Under the pieces are notes generated by a model. The model was not told the DNA's origin and did not search any database. It was given only the letters and a program-made list of their open reading frames with translations. A stretch of DNA of 64,000 nucleotides from Stenotrophomonas lacuserhaii (GTDB taxonomy: Bacteria > Pseudomonadota > Gammaproteobacteria > Xanthomonadales > Xanthomonadaceae), in contig NZ_JACSQS010000001.1 of NCBI RefSeq assembly GCF_014836545.1, positions 553,993-617,992 of the forward strand, in the 5' to 3' direction. This document shows, piece after piece, positions 44,634 through 51,757 of the stretch. Numbering within the stretch: position 1 is the first letter of the stretch; every line of letters starts with the position of its first letter. A program made the translations under genes and the position numbers.

Positions 44634-45271
44634 TGGCCGTTGTCATGGATGCAGCGATGGACAAGGCCTGGCTGGTGCAGCGGCTGCAGGAAGCGCTTGC
44701 CGCGCTGGAAGCGGGCGATGAAACCGGCTGGCGCGTGCAGATCGATGCCCTCGCCGCCGCACGTACCCAGCCGATGATGGCCGGCCTGTCACGGCTGGCG
44801 CGGGAGCTTGGCCAGGCACTGGGCGAACTGCCCACCGTCACCACCGATGCCGGTGAGCTGGACGACGCCTGCGCCCGCCTGGACCACGTGGTGACGATGA
44901 CCGAACAGGCCACCCACCGCACCTTGGACCTGACCGAAGAATGCCGTGCACTCACCGCACGCCTGGGTGAAGAGGCCTTGCCGCTGCTGGAGCAGCAGCA
45001 GGCGCTGGAGCGCATCCGCCACAACCTGACCGAGATCGCCCTGACCCAGAGCTACCAGGACCTGACCGGGCAGATCATCCGCCGCGTGGTCGGCATCGTG
45101 CGCCGCGTGCATGAAGGCTTCGGTGCACTGGGCCTGCCGCCGGAACTGCAGGCGCAGCGCCAGCAGGGCCGTCACGAACCGGCACTGGCCGGCCCTGCGG
45201 TGCACGGCGTGGACCGCCATGCGGTGTCCCAGCACGACGCCGACGACCTGCTGTCCGACCTGGGGCTCTGA
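44633..45271 (+). CDS. cheZ: CheY-P phosphatase CheZ
   Basis: 212 residues, largely helical. The catalytic segment is IALTQSYQDLTGQIIRRVVGIVRRVHEGF, with the family Gln in QDLTGQ. The C-terminal CheY-binding peptide is DADDLLSDLGL. Its start codon shares a base with the cheY stop (TGATG). CheZ removes phosphate from CheY to end the reversal signal. Confidence 0.95.
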   Translation: MAVVMDAAMDKAWLVQRLQEALAALEAGDETGWRVQIDALAAARTQPMMAGLSRLARELGQALGELPTVTTDAGELDDACARLDHVVTMTEQATHRTLDLTEECRALTARLGEEALPLLEQQQALERIRHNLTEIALTQSYQDLTGQIIRRVVGIVRRVHEGFGALGLPPELQAQRQQGRHEPALAGPAVHGVDRHAVSQHDADDLLSDLGL

Positions 45272-45273
45272 AG

Positions 45274-47118
45274 ATGAGTGGAATCGCCGACGACATCGCT
45301 GCCGACTTCATCATCGAGGCGCAGGAAATCCTTGATCGTCTCGGCGAGCAGCTGGTCACCCTGGAACAGGACCCGCAGGACAGCCCGCAGCTCAATGCGG
45401 TGTTCCGCGGTTACCACACGCTCAAAGGCGGCGCCGGCTTCCTTGGCATCACCGCCATGGTCGAACTGTGCCACGCCGCGGAAGAAACCCTCGGCCTGGT
45501 GCGTGCCGGCCAGGCCACGCTGCAGCCGCACCATTTCGATGCCGGCCAGCAGTCGCTGGACTACCTGCAGGCGATGCTGGATTCGGTTTCGGCCGGCGAA
45601 GAGCCCGGCCATGCGCCACCGGAGCTGATCGCCCAGTTCGATGTCGGTGCGGCTCCGGCCAGCACGACCGCGGCTGCAAGCGGCGATCCATCGCTGATCA
45701 GCGATGACGAATTCGAAGCCCTGCTTGACCAGCTGCATGGTGGTGGCGCACCGACCGCGGTGGCACCCAAGGCCGCCGATGCGATGATCAGCGAAGACGA
45801 GTTCGAAGCCCTGCTCGACCAGCTGCACGGCGGTGCCGTGCCCGGCGCCCAGGCCGTTGCCGCGGTGGCCCCTGCGCCCGTTCCCACCAAGCCCGCCCCG
45901 CCCGCCGCCCGTGCACCGGCAGCCAGTGCCGCCGCCCCGCCCAAGCCGGCCAAGCCGCTGGCCGAAGCCGAGCAGACCGTGCGCGTGGACACCAAGCGGC
46001 TGGACGCCATCGTCAACCTCATCGGCGAGCTGGTGCTCTCACGCAACCGGCTCAAGACGCTGCGCGCGCGCCTGCGCGATGAAGAACTCGACCGCGCGGT
46101 CTCTACCCTGGACATCGCCACCGCGCGGCTGCAGTCGGCGGTGATGCGTACCCGCATGCAGCCGGTGGGCAAGGTGTTCTCACGCTTCCCCAAGGTCGCC
46201 CGCGATGTCGCCCGCTCGCTGAGCAAGGAAGTCGAACTGGAGCTGGTAGGCGCGGAAACCGAGCTGGACCGGAATCTGGTGGAAGCGCTGGCCGATCCGC
46301 TGGTGCACCTGGTGCGCAATGCCATCGACCACGGCGTGGAAATGCCGGACCTGCGCGAAGCCCAGGGCAAGTCACGCAGTGGCCACGTGCGGCTTTCAGC
46401 GCAGCAGGAAGGCGACTATGTCAGCATCGAAGTACAGGATGACGGCGCCGGCATCGATCCGGAAAAGCTGCGCGCCAAGGCCCGTGAGAAGGGCCTGATC
46501 GATCCTGAAGCCGCTGCCCGCCTGAGCAGCGAAGAATGCCTGCACCTGGTGTTCCTCCCCGGCTTCTCCACCAAGGCCCAGGTCACCGACATTTCCGGTC
46601 GCGGCGTTGGCATGGACGTGGTGCAGTCGCGCATCCGCGAACTGAGTGGGCAGATCCAGATCCAGTCCGAGCTGGGCCGTGGCAGCCGCTTCATGATCCG
46701 CGTACCGCTCACCCTGGCGATTTTACCGACCCTGCTGGTGCAGGCCGGCGAGGATGTCTACGCCTTGCCGCTGGCCCGCGTGCTGGAGGTGCTGCATGCA
46801 CCGGCCACCTCGCTGGGCTGGTTCGATGGCCGCGCGGTGCTCGACCGTCGCTCGCACACCCTGGCCCTGGTGGACCTGCGCCAGTGGCTGGACGTGGAGC
46901 CGATGCAGTCCAATCTGCTCACCATCGTGGTGCTGCAGGCGGGCGAAGCACGCTTCGGGCTGGTGGTGGACCAGGTGCGCGGTCGCGAAGAAGTGGTCAT
47001 CAAGCCCTTGCCGAAGGCGCTGCGCGGACTGCGCGGCTACGCCGGCGCCACCCTGATCGGCGACGGTCGGATGGCGCTGATCCTCGATGTCGACGGGCTT
47101 CGCAGCCCGCACGACTGA
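45274..47118 (+). CDS. cheA: Chemotaxis histidine kinase CheA (flagellar operon copy)
   Basis: 614 residues. P1/HPt has the phospho-acceptor His48 (FRGYHTLKGGAGFLG). The region between P1 and P3 is short and contains a duplicated segment, DEFEALLDQLHGG at about 145-157 and 175-187 (30-residue period), then an Ala/Pro linker. P3 begins TVRVDTKRLDAIVNLIGELVLSRNRL, P4 has the N box LVHLVRNAIDHGVEMPDLREAQ and the Gly-rich DISGRGVGMDVVQSRI, and the CheW-like P5 ends at the C terminus. Located with cheYZ, motCD and ParC/ParP-like genes, so it should serve the polar array that controls the flagellum. Confidence 0.95.
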   Translation: MSGIADDIAADFIIEAQEILDRLGEQLVTLEQDPQDSPQLNAVFRGYHTLKGGAGFLGITAMVELCHAAEETLGLVRAGQATLQPHHFDAGQQSLDYLQAMLDSVSAGEEPGHAPPELIAQFDVGAAPASTTAAASGDPSLISDDEFEALLDQLHGGGAPTAVAPKAADAMISEDEFEALLDQLHGGAVPGAQAVAAVAPAPVPTKPAPPAARAPAASAAAPPKPAKPLAEAEQTVRVDTKRLDAIVNLIGELVLSRNRLKTLRARLRDEELDRAVSTLDIATARLQSAVMRTRMQPVGKVFSRFPKVARDVARSLSKEVELELVGAETELDRNLVEALADPLVHLVRNAIDHGVEMPDLREAQGKSRSGHVRLSAQQEGDYVSIEVQDDGAGIDPEKLRAKAREKGLIDPEAAARLSSEECLHLVFLPGFSTKAQVTDISGRGVGMDVVQSRIRELSGQIQIQSELGRGSRFMIRVPLTLAILPTLLVQAGEDVYALPLARVLEVLHAPATSLGWFDGRAVLDRRSHTLALVDLRQWLDVEPMQSNLLTIVVLQAGEARFGLVVDQVRGREEVVIKPLPKALRGLRGYAGATLIGDGRMALILDVDGLRSPHD

Positions 47119-47160
47119 TCAAAAACTGTGACGTCGGTCGGCACGCTGCCGGCCGCCAGC

Positions 47161-47187
47161 TCAAGTCACACCGCTACGGGCCGATAA
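47161..47187 (+). promoter_or_regulatory. Sigma-28 promoter for motC
   Basis: TCAA (47161-47164), 15 bases, GCCGATAA (47180-47187): a perfect -10 element. It ends 7 bases before the motC ATG, giving a predicted leader of almost zero length, as for cheV. Confidence 0.88.
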
Positions 47188-47194
47188 CCGATCC

Positions 47195-47935
47195 ATGGAC
47201 AGACTCAGCCTCATAGGACTCTTCCTCGCCTTGGCATCACTGGTCGGGGGCAGCATCCTCAAGGGCGCTGGCCTGGCGTCGCTGTGGTCGCCGGCTGCGT
47301 TCGTGATCGTGATCGTGGGAACCCTCGCATCGATCCTGCTGCATACCGCCCCGGCGGTGTTCAAGCATGCCTTCACCATCGTGCGCTGGGTGATCCGCCC
47401 GCCGCAGAGCGATCGCCGCCAGCTGATCACCCAGATCGTGGAATGGAGCAACATCGCCCGCCGCCAGGGCCTGCTCGGCCTGGAGGCACAGGTCGAAGCG
47501 CAGTCCGATCCGTTCCTGCGCAAGGGGCTGCAACTGCTGGTGGACGGCGTGGAGCCGGAAACCATCCGGCACATGCTGGAGATCGAACTGAGCAGCCAGG
47601 AGCACAAGGACCTCGCCGCCTCCAAGGTGTTCGAGGCCATGGGCATCTATGCGCCGACGCTGGGCATCATCGGCGCGGTGCTGGGCCTGATCGCGGTGAT
47701 GAAGAACCTGGCCGACCCCAGCAAGCTCGGCCATGGCATCGCCGCGGCGTTCACCGCCACCATCTACGGCATCGCCTCGGCGAACCTGCTGTTCCTGCCG
47801 GTATCGGCCAAGCTCAAGAGCGTGATCGCCCACAACACCCGAGACCGCGAGATGGCCATCGAAGGCCTGATCTCGATCGCGCTGGGCGAGAATCCGCGCA
47901 ACATCGAATCCAACCTGAGCGGGTTCCTGCACTGA
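47195..47935 (+). CDS. motC: Flagellar stator proton-channel subunit (MotA/MotC type)
   Basis: 246 residues with four membrane segments (RLSLIGLFLALASLVGGSIL; VIVIVGTLASILLHTAPAVF; GIYAPTLGIIGAVLGLIAVMKNL; GIAAAFTATIYGIASANLLFLPVSAKL). The last two contain the MotA motif pattern APTLGIIGAVLGLI...GHGIAAAFTATIYG. It pairs with MotD to form the torque-generating ion channel. Upstream is a strong sigma-28 promoter with no leader and no Shine-Dalgarno. MotD starts one base after its stop. Confidence 0.94.
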   Translation: MDRLSLIGLFLALASLVGGSILKGAGLASLWSPAAFVIVIVGTLASILLHTAPAVFKHAFTIVRWVIRPPQSDRRQLITQIVEWSNIARRQGLLGLEAQVEAQSDPFLRKGLQLLVDGVEPETIRHMLEIELSSQEHKDLAASKVFEAMGIYAPTLGIIGAVLGLIAVMKNLADPSKLGHGIAAAFTATIYGIASANLLFLPVSAKLKSVIAHNTRDREMAIEGLISIALGENPRNIESNLSGFLH

Positions 47936-47936
47936 C

Positions 47937-48932
47937 ATGGCCCGCCGCAAGCACCACGAAGAGCATGCCAACCATGAGGCCTGGGCGATTCCGTACGCCG
48001 ACCTGATGACGCTGCTGCTTGCCTTCTTCGTAGTGATGTATGCGATCTCATCGGTCAACGAAGGCAAATACCGCGTGGTCGCCGCCGCGCTGAGCACCGC
48101 CTTCGGTTCGGCCCCGCGCACCCTCAACCCCGTGCAGGTCGGCAGCAACCAGGTCAAGGGCGGCGGCTGGGATGCGCCTTCGGTGATCAACGCCGGCAGC
48201 CGCGTCGGTCCATCAGCACCCGCGCCGGCCAACGATCCGTCCTTGCTGCCAGCAATGGCATCACAGATGCGCTCACCGGTGTCCTTCCGTGACCAGGAGC
48301 AGCTGAAGCAGGCCGAGCGCCAGCTCAACGCGATCGCCGGCCGGCTCACCGCCACGCTGGCGCCGCTGATCGACCGCGGCATGATCACCGTGCGCCGTAC
48401 CGAGCTGTGGATCGAGGTGGAGATCAACAGCGATATCCTGTTCCCGACCGGTGCCTCGGTGCTGGACGTGCAGGCGCGTGACACCCTGTCCACGCTGGCC
48501 GGGGTGCTGCGCGGTGTGCCCAACAGCGTGCGCGTGGAAGGCCACACCGACAACGTGCCGATCGCCACCGCGCAGTTCCCTTCCAACTGGGAACTGTCGG
48601 CCGCGCGTGCCGCCAGCGTGGTGCACCTGTTCGCCGACCAGGGCCTGCAGCCGGCCCGCCTGGCGATGGTCGGCTACGGCGAATTCCGCCCGCGCGAGGA
48701 CAACACCAGCGCCGTCGGACGCAACCGCAACCGGCGGGTGATGGTGATCATCCTGGCCGACACCACGCACGGCGTGGACCCGATCAGCGAACGGCTCAAC
48801 GCCTCCACCGGCAGCGCTGCGCCCGCGCCGATCACCCCGATTTCCTTACCCCCCACCCCGCAGGCGCCACGTGCGCCTGCAGCGGCCGGCAGCCCGATCG
48901 GCGCCGCCGTCACCCCCGCCATGAAGGAGTAG
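47937..48932 (+). CDS. motD: Flagellar stator anchoring subunit (MotB/MotD type)
   Basis: 331 residues. The N-terminal membrane helix contains the ion-binding Asp (IPYADLMTLLLAFFVVMYAISSVNEGKYR). The C-terminal OmpA-like peptidoglycan-binding domain is at 165-285 (VEGHTDNVPIATAQFPSNWELSAARAASVV; LAMVGYGEFRPREDNTSAVGRNRNRRVMVIIL). It fixes the stator to the cell wall. A Pro/Ala-rich C-terminal tail follows the OmpA domain. Cotranscribed with motC. Confidence 0.95.
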   Translation: MARRKHHEEHANHEAWAIPYADLMTLLLAFFVVMYAISSVNEGKYRVVAAALSTAFGSAPRTLNPVQVGSNQVKGGGWDAPSVINAGSRVGPSAPAPANDPSLLPAMASQMRSPVSFRDQEQLKQAERQLNAIAGRLTATLAPLIDRGMITVRRTELWIEVEINSDILFPTGASVLDVQARDTLSTLAGVLRGVPNSVRVEGHTDNVPIATAQFPSNWELSAARAASVVHLFADQGLQPARLAMVGYGEFRPREDNTSAVGRNRNRRVMVIILADTTHGVDPISERLNASTGSAAPAPITPISLPPTPQAPRAPAAAGSPIGAAVTPAMKE

Positions 48933-48936
48933 ACCG

Positions 48937-49719
48937 ATGCGCATCTGGGCAATCGCCAACCAGAAGGGCGGCGTCGGCAAGACCACCACCACCCTGGCGC
49001 TGGGCCGGCAACTGGCCGCCCTGGGCCACCGCGTGCTGCTGATCGATCTTGACCCGCATGCTTCACTGACTCGCTCGTTTGGCATCCCGCTGGATCCGCC
49101 GCCGGCCGGCGTGCTGGAACTGTTCGCCGCACCGCCGGCCGAACTGGCCACGCTGTGCCACGCCAGCCGCATCCCGGGGCTGGACCACGTCTGCGCGCAG
49201 TCGGCGCTGGCCACGCTGGAACGGCGCAGCGCCAACCAGCCTGGACTGGGACTGTCGCTGCAGAATGCGCTGGCACGCCACGCCGGCCGTCACGATTACA
49301 TCCTGCTCGACTGCGCGCCCACGCTGGGGCTGCTGATGATCAACGCACTGGCCGCGGCGGATCGCCTGATCATTCCCACCCAGGCCGAACCGCTGGCGCT
49401 GCACGGGCTGGACGGCATGGTCCGCACCGGTGAAATGGTTGAACGCTCGCGTCGACGCCCGCTGCCGATGTCCATCCTGCCGACCCTGTTCGACCGCCGC
49501 ACCCGCGCCGGCAACGAGAGCCTGCGGCAGATGCAGGACAACCATGGCACGCGTGTCTGGGAGGATGCGATCCCGGTGGACACGCGGATGAGCAACGCCG
49601 CCACGCTGATGGCGCCGGTGGAAGGGGACGACTATCCGGGCCGCGGCCTGGCCGCCTACCGCCGTGCCTTGGACTGGATCCTGGCCGACGATGCGCGCGC
49701 ACTGGAGCAGGCCGCATGA
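48937..49719 (+). CDS. ParA-like ATPase for polar chemotaxis arrays (ParC type)
   Basis: 260 residues, ParA/Soj family: deviant Walker A ANQKGGVGKTTTTLALGRQLAALGHRVLLIDLDPHASLTRSFG, then YILLDCAPTLGLLMINALAAADRLIIPTQAEPLALHGLDGM. It lies in a chemotaxis operon directly before a CheW-domain gene. The arrangement matches ParC-ParP of Vibrio, where ParC brings arrays to the cell pole and ParP links it to CheA. It is not near a replication origin or ParB, so chromosome segregation is unlikely. 4 bases of overlap with the next gene. Confidence 0.87.
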   Translation: MRIWAIANQKGGVGKTTTTLALGRQLAALGHRVLLIDLDPHASLTRSFGIPLDPPPAGVLELFAAPPAELATLCHASRIPGLDHVCAQSALATLERRSANQPGLGLSLQNALARHAGRHDYILLDCAPTLGLLMINALAAADRLIIPTQAEPLALHGLDGMVRTGEMVERSRRRPLPMSILPTLFDRRTRAGNESLRQMQDNHGTRVWEDAIPVDTRMSNAATLMAPVEGDDYPGRGLAAYRRALDWILADDARALEQAA

Positions 49720-50720
49720 ACAACGAAACCGTGCTGGACGATTACCTGGAACAGCTGCTGGGCGAAGCCACCACGACACTCGCCGAGCCGGTTGCGGTCC
49801 CCGCTGCCCAAACCGCAGCCGAGCCCCCCGCCGAACGCGAGCCGACCTGGGATGACCTGCCCGACGAGGTGGTCTACGAAACCGGGCCGGCCAGCAGCGA
49901 AGACCCCGCATTGATGGACGAAGCCAGCCTGCAGGCCGCCTTTGATGCCGCCGCCGACGCGCCGCTGCCTGCTGCTGGAGCGGAACCGGAACCGACCTGG
50001 GACGACCTGCCGGACGAAGTGATCTACGAAACCGGCGAGGACGTCAGCGCGGTGCTCACCAACGCCGACAGTCCCTCGCTGGAAGCCGCCTTCGCTGCCG
50101 CTGCCGACCCCATCGCCGCCCTGCTCGCCCCGTCCCCGCCCGCCGCGCCTGCGGCGCCCGCGTTGCCGCCGCGCACCGTGGCCCGCGCGACCCCCGCGCT
50201 GGCGCAGCCGAATGAAAACCCGCCCAGTACCTGGCAGGAACTGCAGGAACAGGCCCGGCAGAGCGGTTACGCGTCATCCCCGCAGCGACGCGCCACCGAG
50301 CGCAGCTCGCGCTGGCTGCGGCTGCGCTGCGGCAGCCAGGCCTATGCGCTGGAACTGCTGAAGGTGCAGGAAGTGGTGCTGCCGGTGCCGCTGCTGCCCC
50401 TGCGCGGCACCGCCCCTGCGATGCTCGGCATCATGAACCTGCGCGGCCAGGTAGTCCCGGTGATGGACCTGGGCATCCACCTCGGCGGCGCCCCCGCCGG
50501 CGAAGACGCCCTGACCCGCATCGTGGTGCTCGAAGAAAACGGCGAGATCATGGGCCTGCGCGTGAGCGCCGTGGAAGACGTCACCAACCTCAGCGACTCC
50601 CAGATAGAACCCCCCGACACCGCCCGCATCTGCCGCATCAGCAACGACATCTTCCGAGGCGTAGCCCGCCTCCACCAGCAACCGATGATCCTGCTCGACG
50701 CCACCCAGCTCCTGAACTGA
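49716..50720 (+). CDS. CheW-domain protein of the ParP type
   Basis: 334 residues. The first 180 are acidic and Ala/Pro rich, with a tandem duplication (EPTWDDLPDEVVYETG at 42-57, EPTWDDLPDEVIYETG at 92-107, each followed by a similar SLxAAFxAAAD segment; 50-residue period). The C-terminal CheW-like domain is at about 195-330 (WLRLRCGSQAYALELLKVQEVVLPVPL; GIMNLRGQVVPVMDLGI). Coupled to the ParA-like gene by a 4-base overlap, which with the long N-terminal extension fits ParP, the protein that joins array and pole in Vibrio. Confidence 0.85.
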   Translation: MNNETVLDDYLEQLLGEATTTLAEPVAVPAAQTAAEPPAEREPTWDDLPDEVVYETGPASSEDPALMDEASLQAAFDAAADAPLPAAGAEPEPTWDDLPDEVIYETGEDVSAVLTNADSPSLEAAFAAAADPIAALLAPSPPAAPAAPALPPRTVARATPALAQPNENPPSTWQELQEQARQSGYASSPQRRATERSSRWLRLRCGSQAYALELLKVQEVVLPVPLLPLRGTAPAMLGIMNLRGQVVPVMDLGIHLGGAPAGEDALTRIVVLEENGEIMGLRVSAVEDVTNLSDSQIEPPDTARICRISNDIFRGVARLHQQPMILLDATQLLN

Positions 50721-50820
50721 AAGACAGCCCTCGCAGGAGCCACGCGCTCCGCCCTTGCCCTTGCCCTTGCCCTTGCTCTTCCCCCCAATCACCCGCGGCC
50801 CAAGCGCGGACTGTCAGCGA
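50721..50820. repeat. Hexanucleotide tandem repeat and non-coding spacer
   Basis: GCCCTT is repeated four times (50751-50774), followed by GCTCTT. It is the left flank of a 102-bp palindrome; the right flank (50932-50949) has GCTTCT three times. I see no gene in this part of the 317-base interval between the ParP-like gene and the STAS gene. Confidence 0.75.
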
Positions 50821-50922
50821 GGGGGGCGGGCAGGGTCAGGCAGGACTGTGTGAGGCAGGAGCCGAACACAAGCCTACACGGACGTACTTGCGGCGTGTCC
50901 TGCCTGACCCTGCCCGCCCCCC
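50821..50922. repeat. 102-bp clover-leaf palindrome, copy B
   Basis: Perfect 26-bp terminal arms (50821-50846 and 50897-50922) enclose the same core as copy A: 20 bases from GCCTACACGGACGTACTTGC plus GGCGTGTCCTG. Its total length equals that of copy A exactly. The arm sequence differs (GGGGGGCGGGCAGGGTCAGG here, GGTGGCGGGCAGGCC in copy A) but remains self-complementary, as expected if pairing is selected. It lies between two convergent or consecutive units and may end transcription. Confidence 0.88.
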
Positions 50923-50980
50923 TCGCCCCCGGCTTCTGCTTCTGCTTCTGCTCCAGGACGCGAAACAAAAAACCCAACCC

Positions 50981-51007
50981 TAAAGCTTCCCCGGATATTG
51001 CCGCTAT
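50981..51007 (+). promoter_or_regulatory. Sigma-28 promoter for the STAS-cheY-cheA operon
   Basis: TAAA (50981-50984), 15 bases, GCCGCTAT (51000-51007), 30 bases before the STAS gene start. Confidence 0.82.
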
Positions 51008-51037
51008 GAAGTCTGGAACCGTTTGTCCGGAGCAACA

Positions 51038-51346
51038 ATGAGCACTGTGGACCTGGGTGAAGATCTCGGCATCGAGAGCAGCACCGAGCTGAAGAACCGC
51101 CTGGCCCCGTTGCTGGCCGCGGCCGACCCGCTGACCCTCGACGCCAGCCGGGTGGGCCGTATCCACACCGCCGCCATGCAGGTCCTGTGCGCTTTCGTAC
51201 AGGCTCGGCGCGGTGCCGGATTGCAGACGGAATTCAGCGGCAGCACCGCAACCTTCACCGACGCCGCGCGATTGCTCGGCGTCACCCAGGCCCTGGGCCT
51301 GGCTGTATCCCATGACAACCTGAAATCTGTGGAGAACGCGGCATGA
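51038..51346 (+). CDS. STAS-domain protein in a chemotaxis operon
   Basis: 102 residues from ATG 51038 (CCGGAG upstream). One STAS domain: VDLGEDLGIESSTELKNRLAPLLAAADPLTLDASRVGRIHTAAMQVLCAFVQARRGAGLQTEFSGST. Anti-anti-sigma proteins of this family carry a phosphorylated Ser in DSSG; here the position is HTAA, with Thr as the only acceptor, so phosphoregulation may differ or be absent. It opens a chemotaxis operon with its own sigma-28 promoter and overlaps the next gene by 4 bases. Role unknown; protein-protein contact with the kinase or CheY is a guess. Confidence 0.83.
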   Translation: MSTVDLGEDLGIESSTELKNRLAPLLAAADPLTLDASRVGRIHTAAMQVLCAFVQARRGAGLQTEFSGSTATFTDAARLLGVTQALGLAVSHDNLKSVENAA

Positions 51347-51708
51347 GCGCACGTATCTTGGTGGTGGACGACTCGGCGTCGATGCGCCAGATGGTTTCCT
51401 TCGCCCTCACCTCGGCCGGTTTTTCCGTCGAAGAAGCCGAGGACGGCGCCGTCGCGCTGGGCCGGGCCAAGGGCCAGCGCTTCAACGCGGTGGTCACCGA
51501 CGTCAACATGCCGAACATGGATGGCATCTCGCTGATCCGCGAACTGCGCCAGCTGGCCGAATACAAGTTCACCCCGATGCTGATGCTGACCACCGAATCG
51601 GCCGCCGACAAGAAGTCCGAAGGTAAGGCGGCCGGCGCTACCGGCTGGCTGGTCAAGCCGTTCAATCCCGAACAGCTCATCGCCACCGTGCAGAAGGTCC
51701 TGGGCTGA
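51343..51708 (+). CDS. cheY: CheY-like response regulator, second copy
   Basis: 121 residues, receiver only: ILVVDDSASMRQMVSFALTSAGF, Asp53 in AVVTDVNMPNMDGISLIREL, MLTTESAADKKSEGKAAG and WLVKPFNPEQL with conserved Thr and Lys. The sequence is closer to the CheY of the Pseudomonas Che2 type or a CheY-like kinase sink than to the copy at 44241. Coupled to the STAS gene; cheA follows after 49 bases. Confidence 0.94.
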   Translation: MSARILVVDDSASMRQMVSFALTSAGFSVEEAEDGAVALGRAKGQRFNAVVTDVNMPNMDGISLIRELRQLAEYKFTPMLMLTTESAADKKSEGKAAGATGWLVKPFNPEQLIATVQKVLG

Positions 51709-51757
51709 TCGCCCACGCCATCCCGTCCCCCGCGCCCGCCCTTGGAACACACCTGAC

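Noticed and set aside
48937-49719. Chromosome-partition ParA
   Set aside because: No parB or parS is nearby, and it is coupled to a CheW-domain gene in a chemotaxis-motor operon.
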